A stretch of 64,000 nucleotides of DNA from Gammaproteobacteria bacterium (GTDB taxonomy: Bacteria; Pseudomonadota; Gammaproteobacteria; Pseudomonadales; Pseudohongiellaceae). The stretch covers positions 1 to 64,000 of the forward strand of contig JAURIJ010000001.1 in the NCBI GenBank assembly GCA_030832825.1, written 5' to 3'. This document shows, piece after piece, positions 18,154-26,396 of this stretch; the first letter of the stretch is position 1; each line of letters opens with the position of its first letter. Both the position numbers and the translations under genes were made by a program. The notes below the pieces were generated by a model. That model did no database searches and was not told the DNA's origin. It saw only the letters and a program-made list of their open reading frames with translations.

Positions 18154-19320
18154 CTACCAGTCCAGGCGACTGCGCCGGTAATCCCGTTCGGTGCGTTGCT
18201 GCATGGCCAGCAGTTCCTGCAGTCGCGCGGGAGCACTGGCCTGCTCGCCTGCGCTGAGCGCGGGGGTCGCCTCCAGCACCGCCTGCGCCTGGCGCACGGA
18301 GTCATCCAGTGCATTCACGGCCGAGCGGATGCGCTCCCCGTGCATCTGCCGCTGCATTTCCCAGTCGCGCCAGGCCGGATTCTCGCGTCGCACGGTGCCG
18401 CACTGCTGCACCACCTGCCCGGTGGGCCCGACCACGTCCTGGCACACGAAATCGTTGATATAGCGTTCGACCGGGCGATTGAGCCCCAGCGGCACGTCGT
18501 GCATGGCGAACTGGGCCAGCTGGAATTCGGCGACGGCGCGGGCGTGCAGCAGCTCGAAACGCTCGGCGGCCTCCAGACTGCGAGGCAGCGGCGCGGGCGT
18601 GGCAAGCGGATCCGTTGCCTCCGCCGCGGTGTCGGGCGGCGTCGGTGTGGCCAGCGCCTCCGTGTAGAGACCCTGCAGAGCCTGGATGTCGCGGATGCTG
18701 GCCAGCGAGGAGCGGCTGAGGCGATTGCCGGAGAACACCTGCTGCTTGAAGCGACCGTAGGCCAGCAGCGCACGGATGTATTCCGGGGAATCGGCGGCGT
18801 GCAGCCGCTTCTGCAGATAAAAGGCGAGGTGAGCACGATCATCGGCCAGCTCCCACTGGGCGGCGGCGATGTGGGCGTCGATCAGCGACTGCAGGATGTC
18901 GACCTGCTGCGGGCTGTAGAGACCGTAACTGATGCGGGTGATGGCGAGTGCACGCTCCTGCAGGTCGGCGGCCTGCGCAGGCTGCCCCAGTTCCACCTGC
19001 AGGGCGGCGTAATCGTTGAGCACTTCGATCAGGCCCATGTCGTAGGGGCCGCGCTCGCTCTCCAGCGCCACCAGCGCCGCCTCGAAGCGCTGCAGCGCGG
19101 CACTGAGCTCGCGGACACGCTGCGCCTCGGCTTCCGGGTCGGGCGCAGGGGCAGCCTCTGCCTCGGCGGGCCCCGGCAGCGCCTCGCCCGGCGCCTGCAC
19201 AACTGCATTCTCGTCAGGGGCCTGAGCAGCGTCCGCCGGAACATCCACGGCCTGAGCCCAGGCGGAATTGCCCAGAAGCAGACACAGGGCCAGCACTGCC
19301 ATCACTCTGTTCATACGCAT
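18154..19320 (-). CDS. Secreted TPR-like helical protein of unknown function
   Basis: 388 aa from the ATG at 19320 (a second ATG at 19329 is equally usable). A signal peptide ([19 protein letters not shown]) leads to a Pro/Ala/Glu-rich linker, then helical repeats between about residues 80 and 200. Examples are [20 protein letters not shown] and [20 protein letters not shown], reminiscent of tetratricopeptide repeats. A long helical tail with a Cys pair ([14 protein letters not shown]) follows. No family could be named. It is divergent from cbpA across a 297-nt region in which no other gene is seen. Confidence 0.7.
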   Translation of the reverse strand: MRMNRVMAVLALCLLLGNSAWAQAVDVPADAAQAPDENAVVQAPGEALPGPAEAEAAPAPDPEAEAQRVRELSAALQRFEAALVALESERGPYDMGLIEVLNDYAALQVELGQPAQAADLQERALAITRISYGLYSPQQVDILQSLIDAHIAAAQWELADDRAHLAFYLQKRLHAADSPEYIRALLAYGRFKQQVFSGNRLSRSSLASIRDIQALQGLYTEALATPTPPDTAAEATDPLATPAPLPRSLEAAERFELLHARAVAEFQLAQFAMHDVPLGLNRPVERYINDFVCQDVVGPTGQVVQQCGTVRRENPAWRDWEMQRQMHGERIRSAVNALDDSVRQAQAVLEATPALSAGEQASAPARLQELLAMQQRTERDYRRSRLDW

Positions 19321-19617
19321 TGCATTCATTACCCTTGTCGACGGATGCCTGCGTTTCAACGCGGGCCTTGCCGGGGGGTTTACGCCGTCCGGAGTGCCGC
19401 ATTTGACGCCACTGGCAGGCCGCTGCACACTCGCGCTACCGTCCCCGGCCCGGCCTCCCCCAGCGTCTGCGGCATCAGACCACCAACGCGGGAACGGCGC
19501 AAGCCGAGCGGACGGCGTGTCGTCATTTGCGTCAGATCAAGGCGCCGGGCGCTCGCCACACGGCATGATCGGCACCACGCTGCCGCTGTTCCTGGTGCGC
19601 AAAGTCAGGGTTATCGC

Positions 19618-20556
19618 ATGGAATTCAAGGACTACTACACGATTCTCGGGGTCGCCGCCGACGCTGACCTCAAGACCATCAAGACGGCCTATCGCCGGCT
19701 GGCCCGCAAGTATCACCCCGATGTCAGCACCGAGAAGGAAGCCGAGAAGCAGTTCAAGGATGTGGCCGAAGCCTACGAGGTGCTGTCCGACGAGAAAAAA
19801 CGCGCCGAGTACGACCAGCTGCGCCAGTACGGCAGCGCCGGTCAGCGCTTCGAGCCCCCGCCCGCCTGGCAGAGCAGCGGGGCGGGCGGGCACGGGGACT
19901 TCTCGGATTTCTTCGAGAGCATCTTCGGTGCCGGGCGCCGGGGCGGCGCAGGCCATGGCTTCCAGAGCAGCGAGGACTTCCCCTCCAGCCGGGGCCGCGA
20001 CATCGATGTGGAAATGCCCCTGTTCCCGGAAGACACCTTCTCGGACGAGCCCCGGCCGCTGGAATACAGCATGCCGCACTACGGCGAGCACGGCCGCCTG
20101 CCGGACATCCGCATGACCCTGAGCGTGAGACTGCCGGCGGGCGTGGCAGACGGGGATCGCATCCGGCTCAAGGGCCAGGGGGGGCCTGGCTTCGGCAATG
20201 GCCCGGCGGGCGATCTCTACCTGCACATCCGGCTGGTGCCCCACCCGCTGTTCGACGTCACGGGCCACGATCTGAGCATCACGGTGCCGGTGGCGCCTTG
20301 GGAGGCGGCTCTGGGCGCACGCATCACGCTGCCCACCCTGACGGGCAAGATCACGCTCACCATCGCGCCCGGCAGCCAGAACGGCCAGCGCCTGCGCATC
20401 AAGGGCAAGGGCCTGCGCACCCGCACCGGCGCCGGGGATCTCTACGCCATCCTGCGCATCGAGATGCCCGTCGGCGGCACGGCCGAGGCGAAGCGCCTGT
20501 GGCAGTCACTGGCCGACACCGCCACGTTCAATCCACGCAAGCACTGGGAGGTCTGA
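19618..20556 (+). CDS. cbpA: Curved DNA-binding protein CbpA, DnaJ-family co-chaperone
   Basis: 312 aa. The N-terminal J domain contains [20 protein letters not shown] and the HPD tripeptide (KYHPDVS) that stimulates DnaK. A Gly/Phe-rich stretch follows ([15 protein letters not shown]), then two DnaJ C-terminal substrate-binding domains ([34 protein letters not shown]). The zinc finger of DnaJ is absent, as expected for CbpA. The ATG at 19618 is preceded by CAGGG. cbpM follows after a single base, so the co-chaperone and its inhibitor are co-translated. Confidence 0.95.
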   Translation: MEFKDYYTILGVAADADLKTIKTAYRRLARKYHPDVSTEKEAEKQFKDVAEAYEVLSDEKKRAEYDQLRQYGSAGQRFEPPPAWQSSGAGGHGDFSDFFESIFGAGRRGGAGHGFQSSEDFPSSRGRDIDVEMPLFPEDTFSDEPRPLEYSMPHYGEHGRLPDIRMTLSVRLPAGVADGDRIRLKGQGGPGFGNGPAGDLYLHIRLVPHPLFDVTGHDLSITVPVAPWEAALGARITLPTLTGKITLTIAPGSQNGQRLRIKGKGLRTRTGAGDLYAILRIEMPVGGTAEAKRLWQSLADTATFNPRKHWEV

Positions 20557-20557
20557 G

Positions 20558-20863
20558 ATGCAGACAGAGAGTTCCGCCAGCCTGTACCTGCACGATACCT
20601 GCCACGCGCTGGGCATCCCGGCAGACGAGGTCATCGCGATCGTCGCCCTGGGCATCGTCGAGCCCGCGGGCGATTCCCCGGACACCTGGGAGTTCGACCT
20701 GCACATGCTCAGCACAGCGCGGCGCGCCCAGCGCCTGCAGCGCGACCTGCACCTGGACTGGGAGGCCGTCGCCCTGGTGCTCAACCTGCTGCACGAGCGC
20801 GAGCGGCTGCAGCAGGAGAACACGCTGCTGCGGCGTCAGCTGCAGCGCCTGCTAGGAGACTGA
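20558..20863 (+). CDS. cbpM: Chaperone modulator CbpM
   Basis: 101 aa. A MerR-like winged-helix pattern (LYLHDTCHALGIPADEVIAI, then VALGIVEP) precedes a helical tail with a Leu-rich coiled coil (LLHERERLQQENTLLRRQLQ). CbpM binds the J domain of CbpA and blocks its co-chaperone and DNA-binding activities. Position immediately after cbpA supports the call. Confidence 0.9.
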   Translation: MQTESSASLYLHDTCHALGIPADEVIAIVALGIVEPAGDSPDTWEFDLHMLSTARRAQRLQRDLHLDWEAVALVLNLLHERERLQQENTLLRRQLQRLLGD

Positions 20864-20869
20864 CGCGCC

Positions 20870-21340
20870 ATGGGCATCGAGATCGAACGCAAGTTTCTGG
20901 TGCATGCCGACCGCCTGCCGGAACTGCCGCCGGGAGAGCGCATCGTGCAGGGCTATGTCCCTACCCTGAATCGCGTCACGGTGCGGGTGCGCCTGCGTGG
21001 CAACCGCGCCTGGCTCACCCTGAAAGGCCCCACCACGGGCATTCGCCGCAGCGAGTTCGAGTACGAGATTCCCCTGGCCGATGCCGAGGCGATGCTGGCC
21101 GAGCTGTGCCAGGCCGGCGTCATTGACAAGACCCGCCACGAGATCCTGCATGCCTGCCAGCGCTGGGAGCTGGACGTGTTCGCCGGCGCCAATGCCGGCC
21201 TGCTTCTCGCGGAACTGGAACTGCCCAGCGAAGACGAGCCGTTCGCGCTGCCCGACTGGGCTGCCGAGGAGGTCAGCGCGGACCTGCGCTATTCCAATCA
21301 GGCGTTGATGCACACGCCCTGGACCACCTGGCAGCGCTGA
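20870..21340 (+). CDS. CYTH domain protein (triphosphate tunnel metalloenzyme)
   Basis: 156 aa, a stand-alone CYTH domain. It opens with the signature IEIERKFLV (ExExK), which holds metal in the triphosphate tunnel, and continues with VRVRLRGNRAWLTLKGPTTG and the acidic strand FEYEIPLADAE. Such proteins hydrolyse inorganic triphosphate or bind adenylate-type substrates. No HD or CHAD domain is attached. It begins 6 nt after cbpM and is likely part of the same transcript. Substrate cannot be told from sequence. Confidence 0.9.
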   Translation: MGIEIERKFLVHADRLPELPPGERIVQGYVPTLNRVTVRVRLRGNRAWLTLKGPTTGIRRSEFEYEIPLADAEAMLAELCQAGVIDKTRHEILHACQRWELDVFAGANAGLLLAELELPSEDEPFALPDWAAEEVSADLRYSNQALMHTPWTTWQR

Positions 21341-21426
21341 GGTCACCAAACTGCCACACAGCCTTCACATTCGCGTCATCCACACCCGGCACACTGCTGC
21401 GCAAACGAGCCATCGAGGTGACTGGA

Positions 21427-22236
21427 ATGAGCGTTACTGCAAAGACTCTCCCCCTGCATCATCCCCTGCGCTACCGCACCATCTTCCTTTCCGACATCCA
21501 TCTGGGTTTCAAGGGCTGTCAGGCCGACTTCCTGCTGGATTTCCTCAATGCGACGGACTCCGACACCCTCTATCTGGTGGGTGACATCTTCGACGGCTGG
21601 GAAATGAAGAAGAAATCCTACTGGCCCGCCTCGCACCAGCAGGTGGTCAATGCCATCCTGAGCAAGGCAGCCGCCGGCACGCGCGTGGTCTACACCCCAG
21701 GCAATCATGACGAGAGTGCGCGCCACTACCGCGGCCACCGCTTCGACAACATCGAGATTCGCGACACCGCCGTGCACGAGACCGCCGATGGCCGCAGGCT
21801 GCTGGTGCTGCACGGCGACCAGTTCGACACCATCGTGCAGTGCAGCCCCTGGCTGTCGAAGGTGGGCAGCAGCATGTACGGTCACCTGCTGCGCCTGAAC
21901 CGCCTGATCAATTTCCTGCGCTCCCTGCTGGGTCTGCCCTACTGGTCGATCGCCGCCCATCTCAAGCACAAGGTCAAGAACGTGATGAGCTACATCGGGC
22001 GCTTCGAGGAGGCCGTGGTGAATTCGGCGCGGGCGCAGAAGGTGAACGGCGTGGTATGCGGCCACATTCACAAGGCCGAGATCGCCCGTTTCGGCGACAC
22101 GCTCTACTGCAACACCGGCGACTGGGTGGAGAGTTGCACCGCGATGGTGGAGGGCCACAACGGCGAGCTGCAGATCCTGCGCTGGACGGAACAGGCCCAG
22201 TGCCATCGAGACGAAGTTTTGCTGGCAGGTCGTTGA
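21427..22236 (+). CDS. LpxH-like metallophosphoesterase (UDP-2,3-diacylglucosamine diphosphatase family)
   Basis: 269 aa from the ATG at 21427, nine bases after GAGG; a GTG at 21418 is in frame. All calcineurin-type metal motifs are present: SDIHLG, VGDIFDGWE, GNHDE, HGDQFD and CGHIHKAE. The sequence is longer than LpxH and fits the second group annotated as UDP-2,3-diacylglucosamine diphosphatase, found in many proteobacteria beside true LpxH. A role in lipid A precursor cleavage is possible but not proven. The gene is separated from the CYTH gene by 86 nt. Confidence 0.82.
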   Translation: MSVTAKTLPLHHPLRYRTIFLSDIHLGFKGCQADFLLDFLNATDSDTLYLVGDIFDGWEMKKKSYWPASHQQVVNAILSKAAAGTRVVYTPGNHDESARHYRGHRFDNIEIRDTAVHETADGRRLLVLHGDQFDTIVQCSPWLSKVGSSMYGHLLRLNRLINFLRSLLGLPYWSIAAHLKHKVKNVMSYIGRFEEAVVNSARAQKVNGVVCGHIHKAEIARFGDTLYCNTGDWVESCTAMVEGHNGELQILRWTEQAQCHRDEVLLAGR

Positions 22237-22291
22237 CTGATGGGTATACTGAGGCCGACGTCCCGTCATCGACCTAGTGAGAACAACAAGA

Positions 22292-23428
22292 ATGAACAAG
22301 ACACTCCGCTCGCTGCTTGCCACAGCGGTGCTGGCCGGCTCGGCTGCACTGCCAATTTCCTCTGCACTCGCCCAGAACGAAGTCATCCTCGGCCCGGTCG
22401 GCCCCAGTCCGTATGACATCATTCCGGCCTGGCACAAACCCTTTCAGGAACCCGGCTATGCCTTCGGCGGCAATTCCGGCGTCTTCGCCGAATCGCCAGA
22501 CCGCATCCTGGTGGCCATGCGCGGAGAGGCTCGCCTGCCCCAGCCGATCCCGCCGGAATACGCCGGCTATGCCGGTTCCATCGGCATCAATGTGCTGACG
22601 GCCACGGAGCTGCGCACCTGGCGCAATTGCCTGTATGCGCTGGACGGCGACGGCAATGTCGTCGAGAACTGGAACCAGTGGGATGTGCTGTGCGCCGACT
22701 CCGACGGCCCCGGCCCGCACCGCCTGCGCATCAGCCCGTATGACCTGGAAAAGCGCGTCTGGGTGATCAATGAGACCTTCCACACCATCTACGTGTTCAG
22801 CAATGACGGCAGCGAACTGCTCATGACCCTGGGCGAGAAGGGCGTGCCGGGCTCGGACGAAACCCATTTCGGCCGCCCGCAGGACGTCGCCTTCCTGCCC
22901 GACGGTCGCGTGCTGGTGGCCGACGGCCTGGACAACCACCGCGTGGTGATCCTGGACAAAGACGCGAAATACATCGGCGAGTTCGGCGGCTTCGGCACCG
23001 AGCCCGGTCAGTTCAACGGCGTGCACTCGGTGGCTGCCGGCCCGAACAACATGATCTATGCCCTGGATCGCTCCGGCGGTCGCATCAATACCTACCGCCT
23101 GACCGACGACCCGGCGGTGATCGAGCACGTGGACACCTGGGGGGGCTTCAGCCTGCCGCTGGACATGATCGTGAACGAGGATTCCCTCTGGATCACCGAC
23201 TTGAACCCGCTGCGCTTCGTGAAGCTCGACTTCAACGGCGAGCGCCAGTACTCCTGGCTCGTCGAGCGCGAAGGCCCGACCGGCTTCCTGGAGGTGCATG
23301 CCTTCACGGTGGATTCCGAGATGAATCTGTTCGGCGGCGACAATCAGTTCGGCCGCACCCAGAAGATGGTGCCCAAGCCGGGCGTGGACCCGGCCCTGCT
23401 GATCAAGCAACCGTGGTATCAGCGCTGA
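22292..23428 (+). CDS. Secreted NHL-repeat beta-propeller protein
   Basis: 378 aa with a Sec signal peptide ending near ALAQ (residue 28). Repeats such as HFGRPQDVAFLPDGRVLVAD and QFNGVHSVAAGPNNMIYALD are NHL-type propeller blades. The family includes binding scaffolds and a few enzymes (peptidylglycine amidating lyase); no catalytic residues were identified. A TATACT box at 22245-22250 may be the -10 of its promoter, with no clear -35. Its last 26 nt overlap the YiiX-like gene on the opposite strand. Confidence 0.8.
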   Translation: MNKTLRSLLATAVLAGSAALPISSALAQNEVILGPVGPSPYDIIPAWHKPFQEPGYAFGGNSGVFAESPDRILVAMRGEARLPQPIPPEYAGYAGSIGINVLTATELRTWRNCLYALDGDGNVVENWNQWDVLCADSDGPGPHRLRISPYDLEKRVWVINETFHTIYVFSNDGSELLMTLGEKGVPGSDETHFGRPQDVAFLPDGRVLVADGLDNHRVVILDKDAKYIGEFGGFGTEPGQFNGVHSVAAGPNNMIYALDRSGGRINTYRLTDDPAVIEHVDTWGGFSLPLDMIVNEDSLWITDLNPLRFVKLDFNGERQYSWLVEREGPTGFLEVHAFTVDSEMNLFGGDNQFGRTQKMVPKPGVDPALLIKQPWYQR

Positions 23429-24155
23429 GTTTGTGCTTCCAGCTCATGCGATGGAAATCGAAGTCCAGTTCCAGCGTCGGCTTGACCACGCGGAAATAGG
23501 GCGAGAGATCGAAGTCGCGGGGCACGTAGTGCGTGTGGTGGCGGTGCTCGAACTGCCGCTCCTCGGAGTCGGCCACCCTGTTCTGCTTTGGCAGGATCGG
23601 GTAGTCGATGGACTGAAAGGCCTGGGCGATCAGCGTCGAGCAGATCGCCCGGGTGGGTTCCCCGCTGCCAAGGCTCAGCAATTGCCGGCGATACCGCGTC
23701 GGCACGGCAGGGTTCTGAATCAGGTAGCGCATCAGATCGACGATGTTCTTCAGGTCATAGCGATAGCCCAGCCGGTCTTCCACGAAGCGCAGCAGGCGCC
23801 GCTTCTCACTCTCGGTCAGCCCCACCGGACGGCAGATCCGCACATTGTATTTCTCGTACTTGTTGAGCGGGACAAGTGTCACCCCCTCGGTCAGGTCGGC
23901 CTCGACCAGCGAGGGCATGTCGGCTGAGCGATCGACTGCGCCCACGTACAGACACGCATGCGACCATGTGGACTGTGTGAGGTACTTGATGGCCGTGCTG
24001 ATGCGGCTGTTGCCGTCCACCAGCAGGATGTCGCCCGGCTCGATCACCTGCAGGATGCGGTCGATGGGCGCGGTGTCATGCTGCAGGTAGTCCGGACGCG
24101 GCTTGCTCAGAAAGCCCGCGAGCGCTCGACCAAGGGTACGGGTGATTTTCAGCAT
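23403..24155 (-). CDS. YiiX/YebB-like permuted papain-fold protein (NlpC/P60 superfamily)
   Basis: 250 aa; the ATG at 24155 is behind AAGGA at 8 nt. The DUF830/PF05708 pattern is present: GDILLVDGNSRISTAIKYLT, then WSHACLYVG with the catalytic-type His, and ICSTLIAQAFQ with the Cys, in the permuted order of this group. Such enzymes cleave or transfer amide or acyl bonds, some on lipids, and are often membrane-associated. No signal peptide is seen, so it is probably cytoplasmic. It is divergent from the aldehyde dehydrogenase and converges with the NHL gene. Confidence 0.8.
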   Translation of the reverse strand: MLKITRTLGRALAGFLSKPRPDYLQHDTAPIDRILQVIEPGDILLVDGNSRISTAIKYLTQSTWSHACLYVGAVDRSADMPSLVEADLTEGVTLVPLNKYEKYNVRICRPVGLTESEKRRLLRFVEDRLGYRYDLKNIVDLMRYLIQNPAVPTRYRRQLLSLGSGEPTRAICSTLIAQAFQSIDYPILPKQNRVADSEERQFEHRHHTHYVPRDFDLSPYFRVVKPTLELDFDFHRMSWKHKLSADTTVA

Positions 24156-24253
24156 TGTCGGTGTCCTTGCTGCGAATGGCGCGGCCAACCATACCCTAAG
24201 GCCGCGAAAATTGCAGGTATACTCCGGCCGGAGCAAGGAAGGAGACCGAGGCA

Positions 24254-25681
24254 ATGACCATCGACTGCACGCGTTTCTTCATTAACGGGGCATGGCACGC
24301 CATGCCCGACAGAGCGCAGCGTGTGCACCTGTCACCCGCCAGTGGCAGTCCCTGTGCCATCCTCGCCATGGGGACGGCGGAAGATGCCGACCAGGCCGTC
24401 CGTGCCGCCCATGCGGCATTCCCCGAGTATTCGCAGACCAGCATCCCTGAGCGTCTGGCAATCCTCGATCGCGTGATCGCCGGCCTGCGCGCTCGCTCGG
24501 AAGACCTGGCGCAGGCCGTCTCTTGCGAGATGGGCGCACCGATCGCCTTCGCCCGCAGCGCGCACGTCGGCAGCGGACTCGCGCACTTGCTCACAGCACG
24601 GCGGATTCTGGCGGACTACCCCTTCGAGACCGCGCGCGGCACCACCGTCATACAGCGTGAAGCCATCGGCGTGTGCGCCCTCATCACGCCGTGGAACTGG
24701 CCGCTGAATCAAGTGATGTGCAAGCTCGCACCCGCGCTTGCCACAGGCTGCAGCGTGGTGCTCAAGCCCAGCGAACTGGCGCCGCTGAGCGCCGATCTTC
24801 TTGGACAGATCATGGCCGAGGCCGGGCTGCCCGCTGGCGTGTTCAATCTCGTGCATGGCGAGGGCCCTGCGGTGGGCGCCGCGCTGGCCACCCACCCGCT
24901 GGTCGACATGATTTCCTTCACTGGCTCCACCCGGGCCGGGCGCGCGGTGGCTCACGCGGCGGCCGACACCATCAAGCGCGTCACCCTGGAACTGGGTGGC
25001 AAATCGCCCAATCTGCTGCTGGAGGATGCCGACTTCGGCCGTGCCGTCACCGTCGGCGTGCACAGCTGCTTCAGCAATGCCGGGCAGTCCTGCAACGCGC
25101 CCACCCGCATGCTCGTGCCCGAGACGCGTCTGGCGGAGGTCATGGCGCTGGCACAGCAGGCTGCGGCTCGCGTGCAGCCGGGAGATCCGGCGCTGGAAGG
25201 CACGCGGCTCGGGCCGGTGGTGAGCGAGGCGCAGTTCGCACGCGTGCAGGACCTGATCCAGGCGGGCATCAACGAAGGCGCGTCCCTGGTATGGGGCGGC
25301 CCGGGCAAACCGGCAGGACTGGAAGCCGGCAACTATGTGCGCCCGACGATCTTCGCGAATGTGCACAACACGATGCGCATCGCCCGCGAGGAGATCTTCG
25401 GGCCGGTGCTGTGCATTCTGAGCTATCGGAATGAGGACGAAGCGGTGGCAATCGCCAACGACAGCGACTACGGCCTGTCGGGGCAGGTCTGGGGAGAGGG
25501 GGAACATGCCCGTCGCGTGGCCCGTCGACTGCGCACCGGCATGGTCCACATCAACGGGGCGGGCATGGATTTCAATGCGCCGTTCGGCGGCTACCGACAA
25601 TCGGGCAATGGCCGCGAGTGGGGCCTGGAGGGTTTCGAGGACTACCTCGAAACCAAGGCCCTGCTCGGCGACCTCGCCTGA
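24254..25681 (+). CDS. NAD(P)-dependent aldehyde dehydrogenase
   Basis: 475 aa of the ALDH superfamily. The oxyanion Asn is in TPWNWP (N149), the general base in LELGGKSPN (E246) and the catalytic thiol in GQSCNAPTR (C280). The EEIFGPVL motif is near the C-terminus. It oxidises an aldehyde to the acid in the cytoplasm; the substrate is not evident. A TATACT box at 24218-24223 and a strong AAGGAGA precede the ATG. The slyD stop lies 4 nt beyond its stop on the other strand. Confidence 0.93.
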   Translation: MTIDCTRFFINGAWHAMPDRAQRVHLSPASGSPCAILAMGTAEDADQAVRAAHAAFPEYSQTSIPERLAILDRVIAGLRARSEDLAQAVSCEMGAPIAFARSAHVGSGLAHLLTARRILADYPFETARGTTVIQREAIGVCALITPWNWPLNQVMCKLAPALATGCSVVLKPSELAPLSADLLGQIMAEAGLPAGVFNLVHGEGPAVGAALATHPLVDMISFTGSTRAGRAVAHAAADTIKRVTLELGGKSPNLLLEDADFGRAVTVGVHSCFSNAGQSCNAPTRMLVPETRLAEVMALAQQAAARVQPGDPALEGTRLGPVVSEAQFARVQDLIQAGINEGASLVWGGPGKPAGLEAGNYVRPTIFANVHNTMRIAREEIFGPVLCILSYRNEDEAVAIANDSDYGLSGQVWGEGEHARRVARRLRTGMVHINGAGMDFNAPFGGYRQSGNGREWGLEGFEDYLETKALLGDLA

Positions 25682-25684
25682 GAC

Positions 25685-26176
25685 TCAGTGGTGGTGATGG
25701 TCGCCGTGGGCGTGCACGTGCCCGTGGTCGATCTCTTCTTCGGTGGCGTCACGGATGCTGACGACTTCGACATCGAAATACAGGGTCTGGCCCGCCATCT
25801 CGTGATTGCCATCGATGGTCACCTTGTCGCCGTCCACCGCCTTCACGGTGATGTGCTGGTGGCCATGCTCGCCCTGGGCAGTGAACACCATGCCCGGCTC
25901 GATGTGATCGACGCCGCGGAACATGGACTTGTCGATGCTGTGAATCAGGTCGGGGTCCACGTCGCCATAGGCCAGCTCGGGAGGAATGACGGCCTTGAAA
26001 GAGTCGCCCACTTTCTTGCCGAGCAACTCGTTCTCCAGGCCCTGGATGAGACCGTGAGTGCCATGCAGATACATCAGCGGTTCGCCGTCCGCAGAGGTAT
26101 CGAGTACCTCGCCTTCTGCGTTCTTGAGGGTGTAATGGATCTCTACTACGGAGTGCTTGCCGATCGCTGCTGTCAT
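25685..26176 (-). CDS. slyD: FKBP-type peptidyl-prolyl isomerase SlyD
   Basis: 163 aa. The split FKBP domain (VVEIHYTLKNAEGEVLDTSA, LIQGLENELLGKKVGDSFKA) carries an inserted IF chaperone flap around residues 75-125. A His-rich tail (HGHVHAHGDHHHH) follows, the nickel-binding feature of SlyD. It accelerates proline isomerisation and delivers nickel to hydrogenase or urease factors, though the tail here is short compared with E. coli SlyD. A 220-nt divergent region separates it from the TonB receptor gene. Confidence 0.93.
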   Translation of the reverse strand: MTAAIGKHSVVEIHYTLKNAEGEVLDTSADGEPLMYLHGTHGLIQGLENELLGKKVGDSFKAVIPPELAYGDVDPDLIHSIDKSMFRGVDHIEPGMVFTAQGEHGHQHITVKAVDGDKVTIDGNHEMAGQTLYFDVEVVSIRDATEEEIDHGHVHAHGDHHHH

Positions 26177-26344
26177 GTCGTGGTCCTGACGGGTGATTGA
26201 ATGAAATTTCCGGGGGCATTATTCAGCAAACAGGCAGCGGGGGAAAGCCCGGAGAGCGCCGTGCCAGAGTCGCAAGCCCCTTGAAAGACGTGGCTTGCGG
26301 CACCAACTGTCCCACTCGCCCGGGAGGGCACTCAAAATCTTCTG

Positions 26345-26353
26345 TGTTATAGT
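26345..26353 (+). promoter_or_regulatory. Extended -10 promoter element of the TonB receptor gene
   Basis: TGTTATAGT contains TATAGT preceded by TGn, an extended -10 that needs little -35. It lies about 44 nt before the GTG start at 26397. No matching -35 was seen. The upstream hairpin CGCAAGCC/GGCTTGCG (26271-26299) may be an operator or a structural element. Confidence 0.4.
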
Positions 26354-26396
26354 GCCCCCGCTTCAGAAAACCCAACCACAAGGGAGTCACAGCAAC

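Noticed and set aside
18088..19617. A long plus-strand frame continuous with cbpA.
   Set aside because: It is antisense to the TPR-like gene; the J domain starts exactly at the ATG at 19618.
26177..26396. A cobalamin or other riboswitch ahead of the TonB receptor.
   Set aside because: There is a hairpin at 26271-26299, but no B12-box or other known aptamer core could be recognised.
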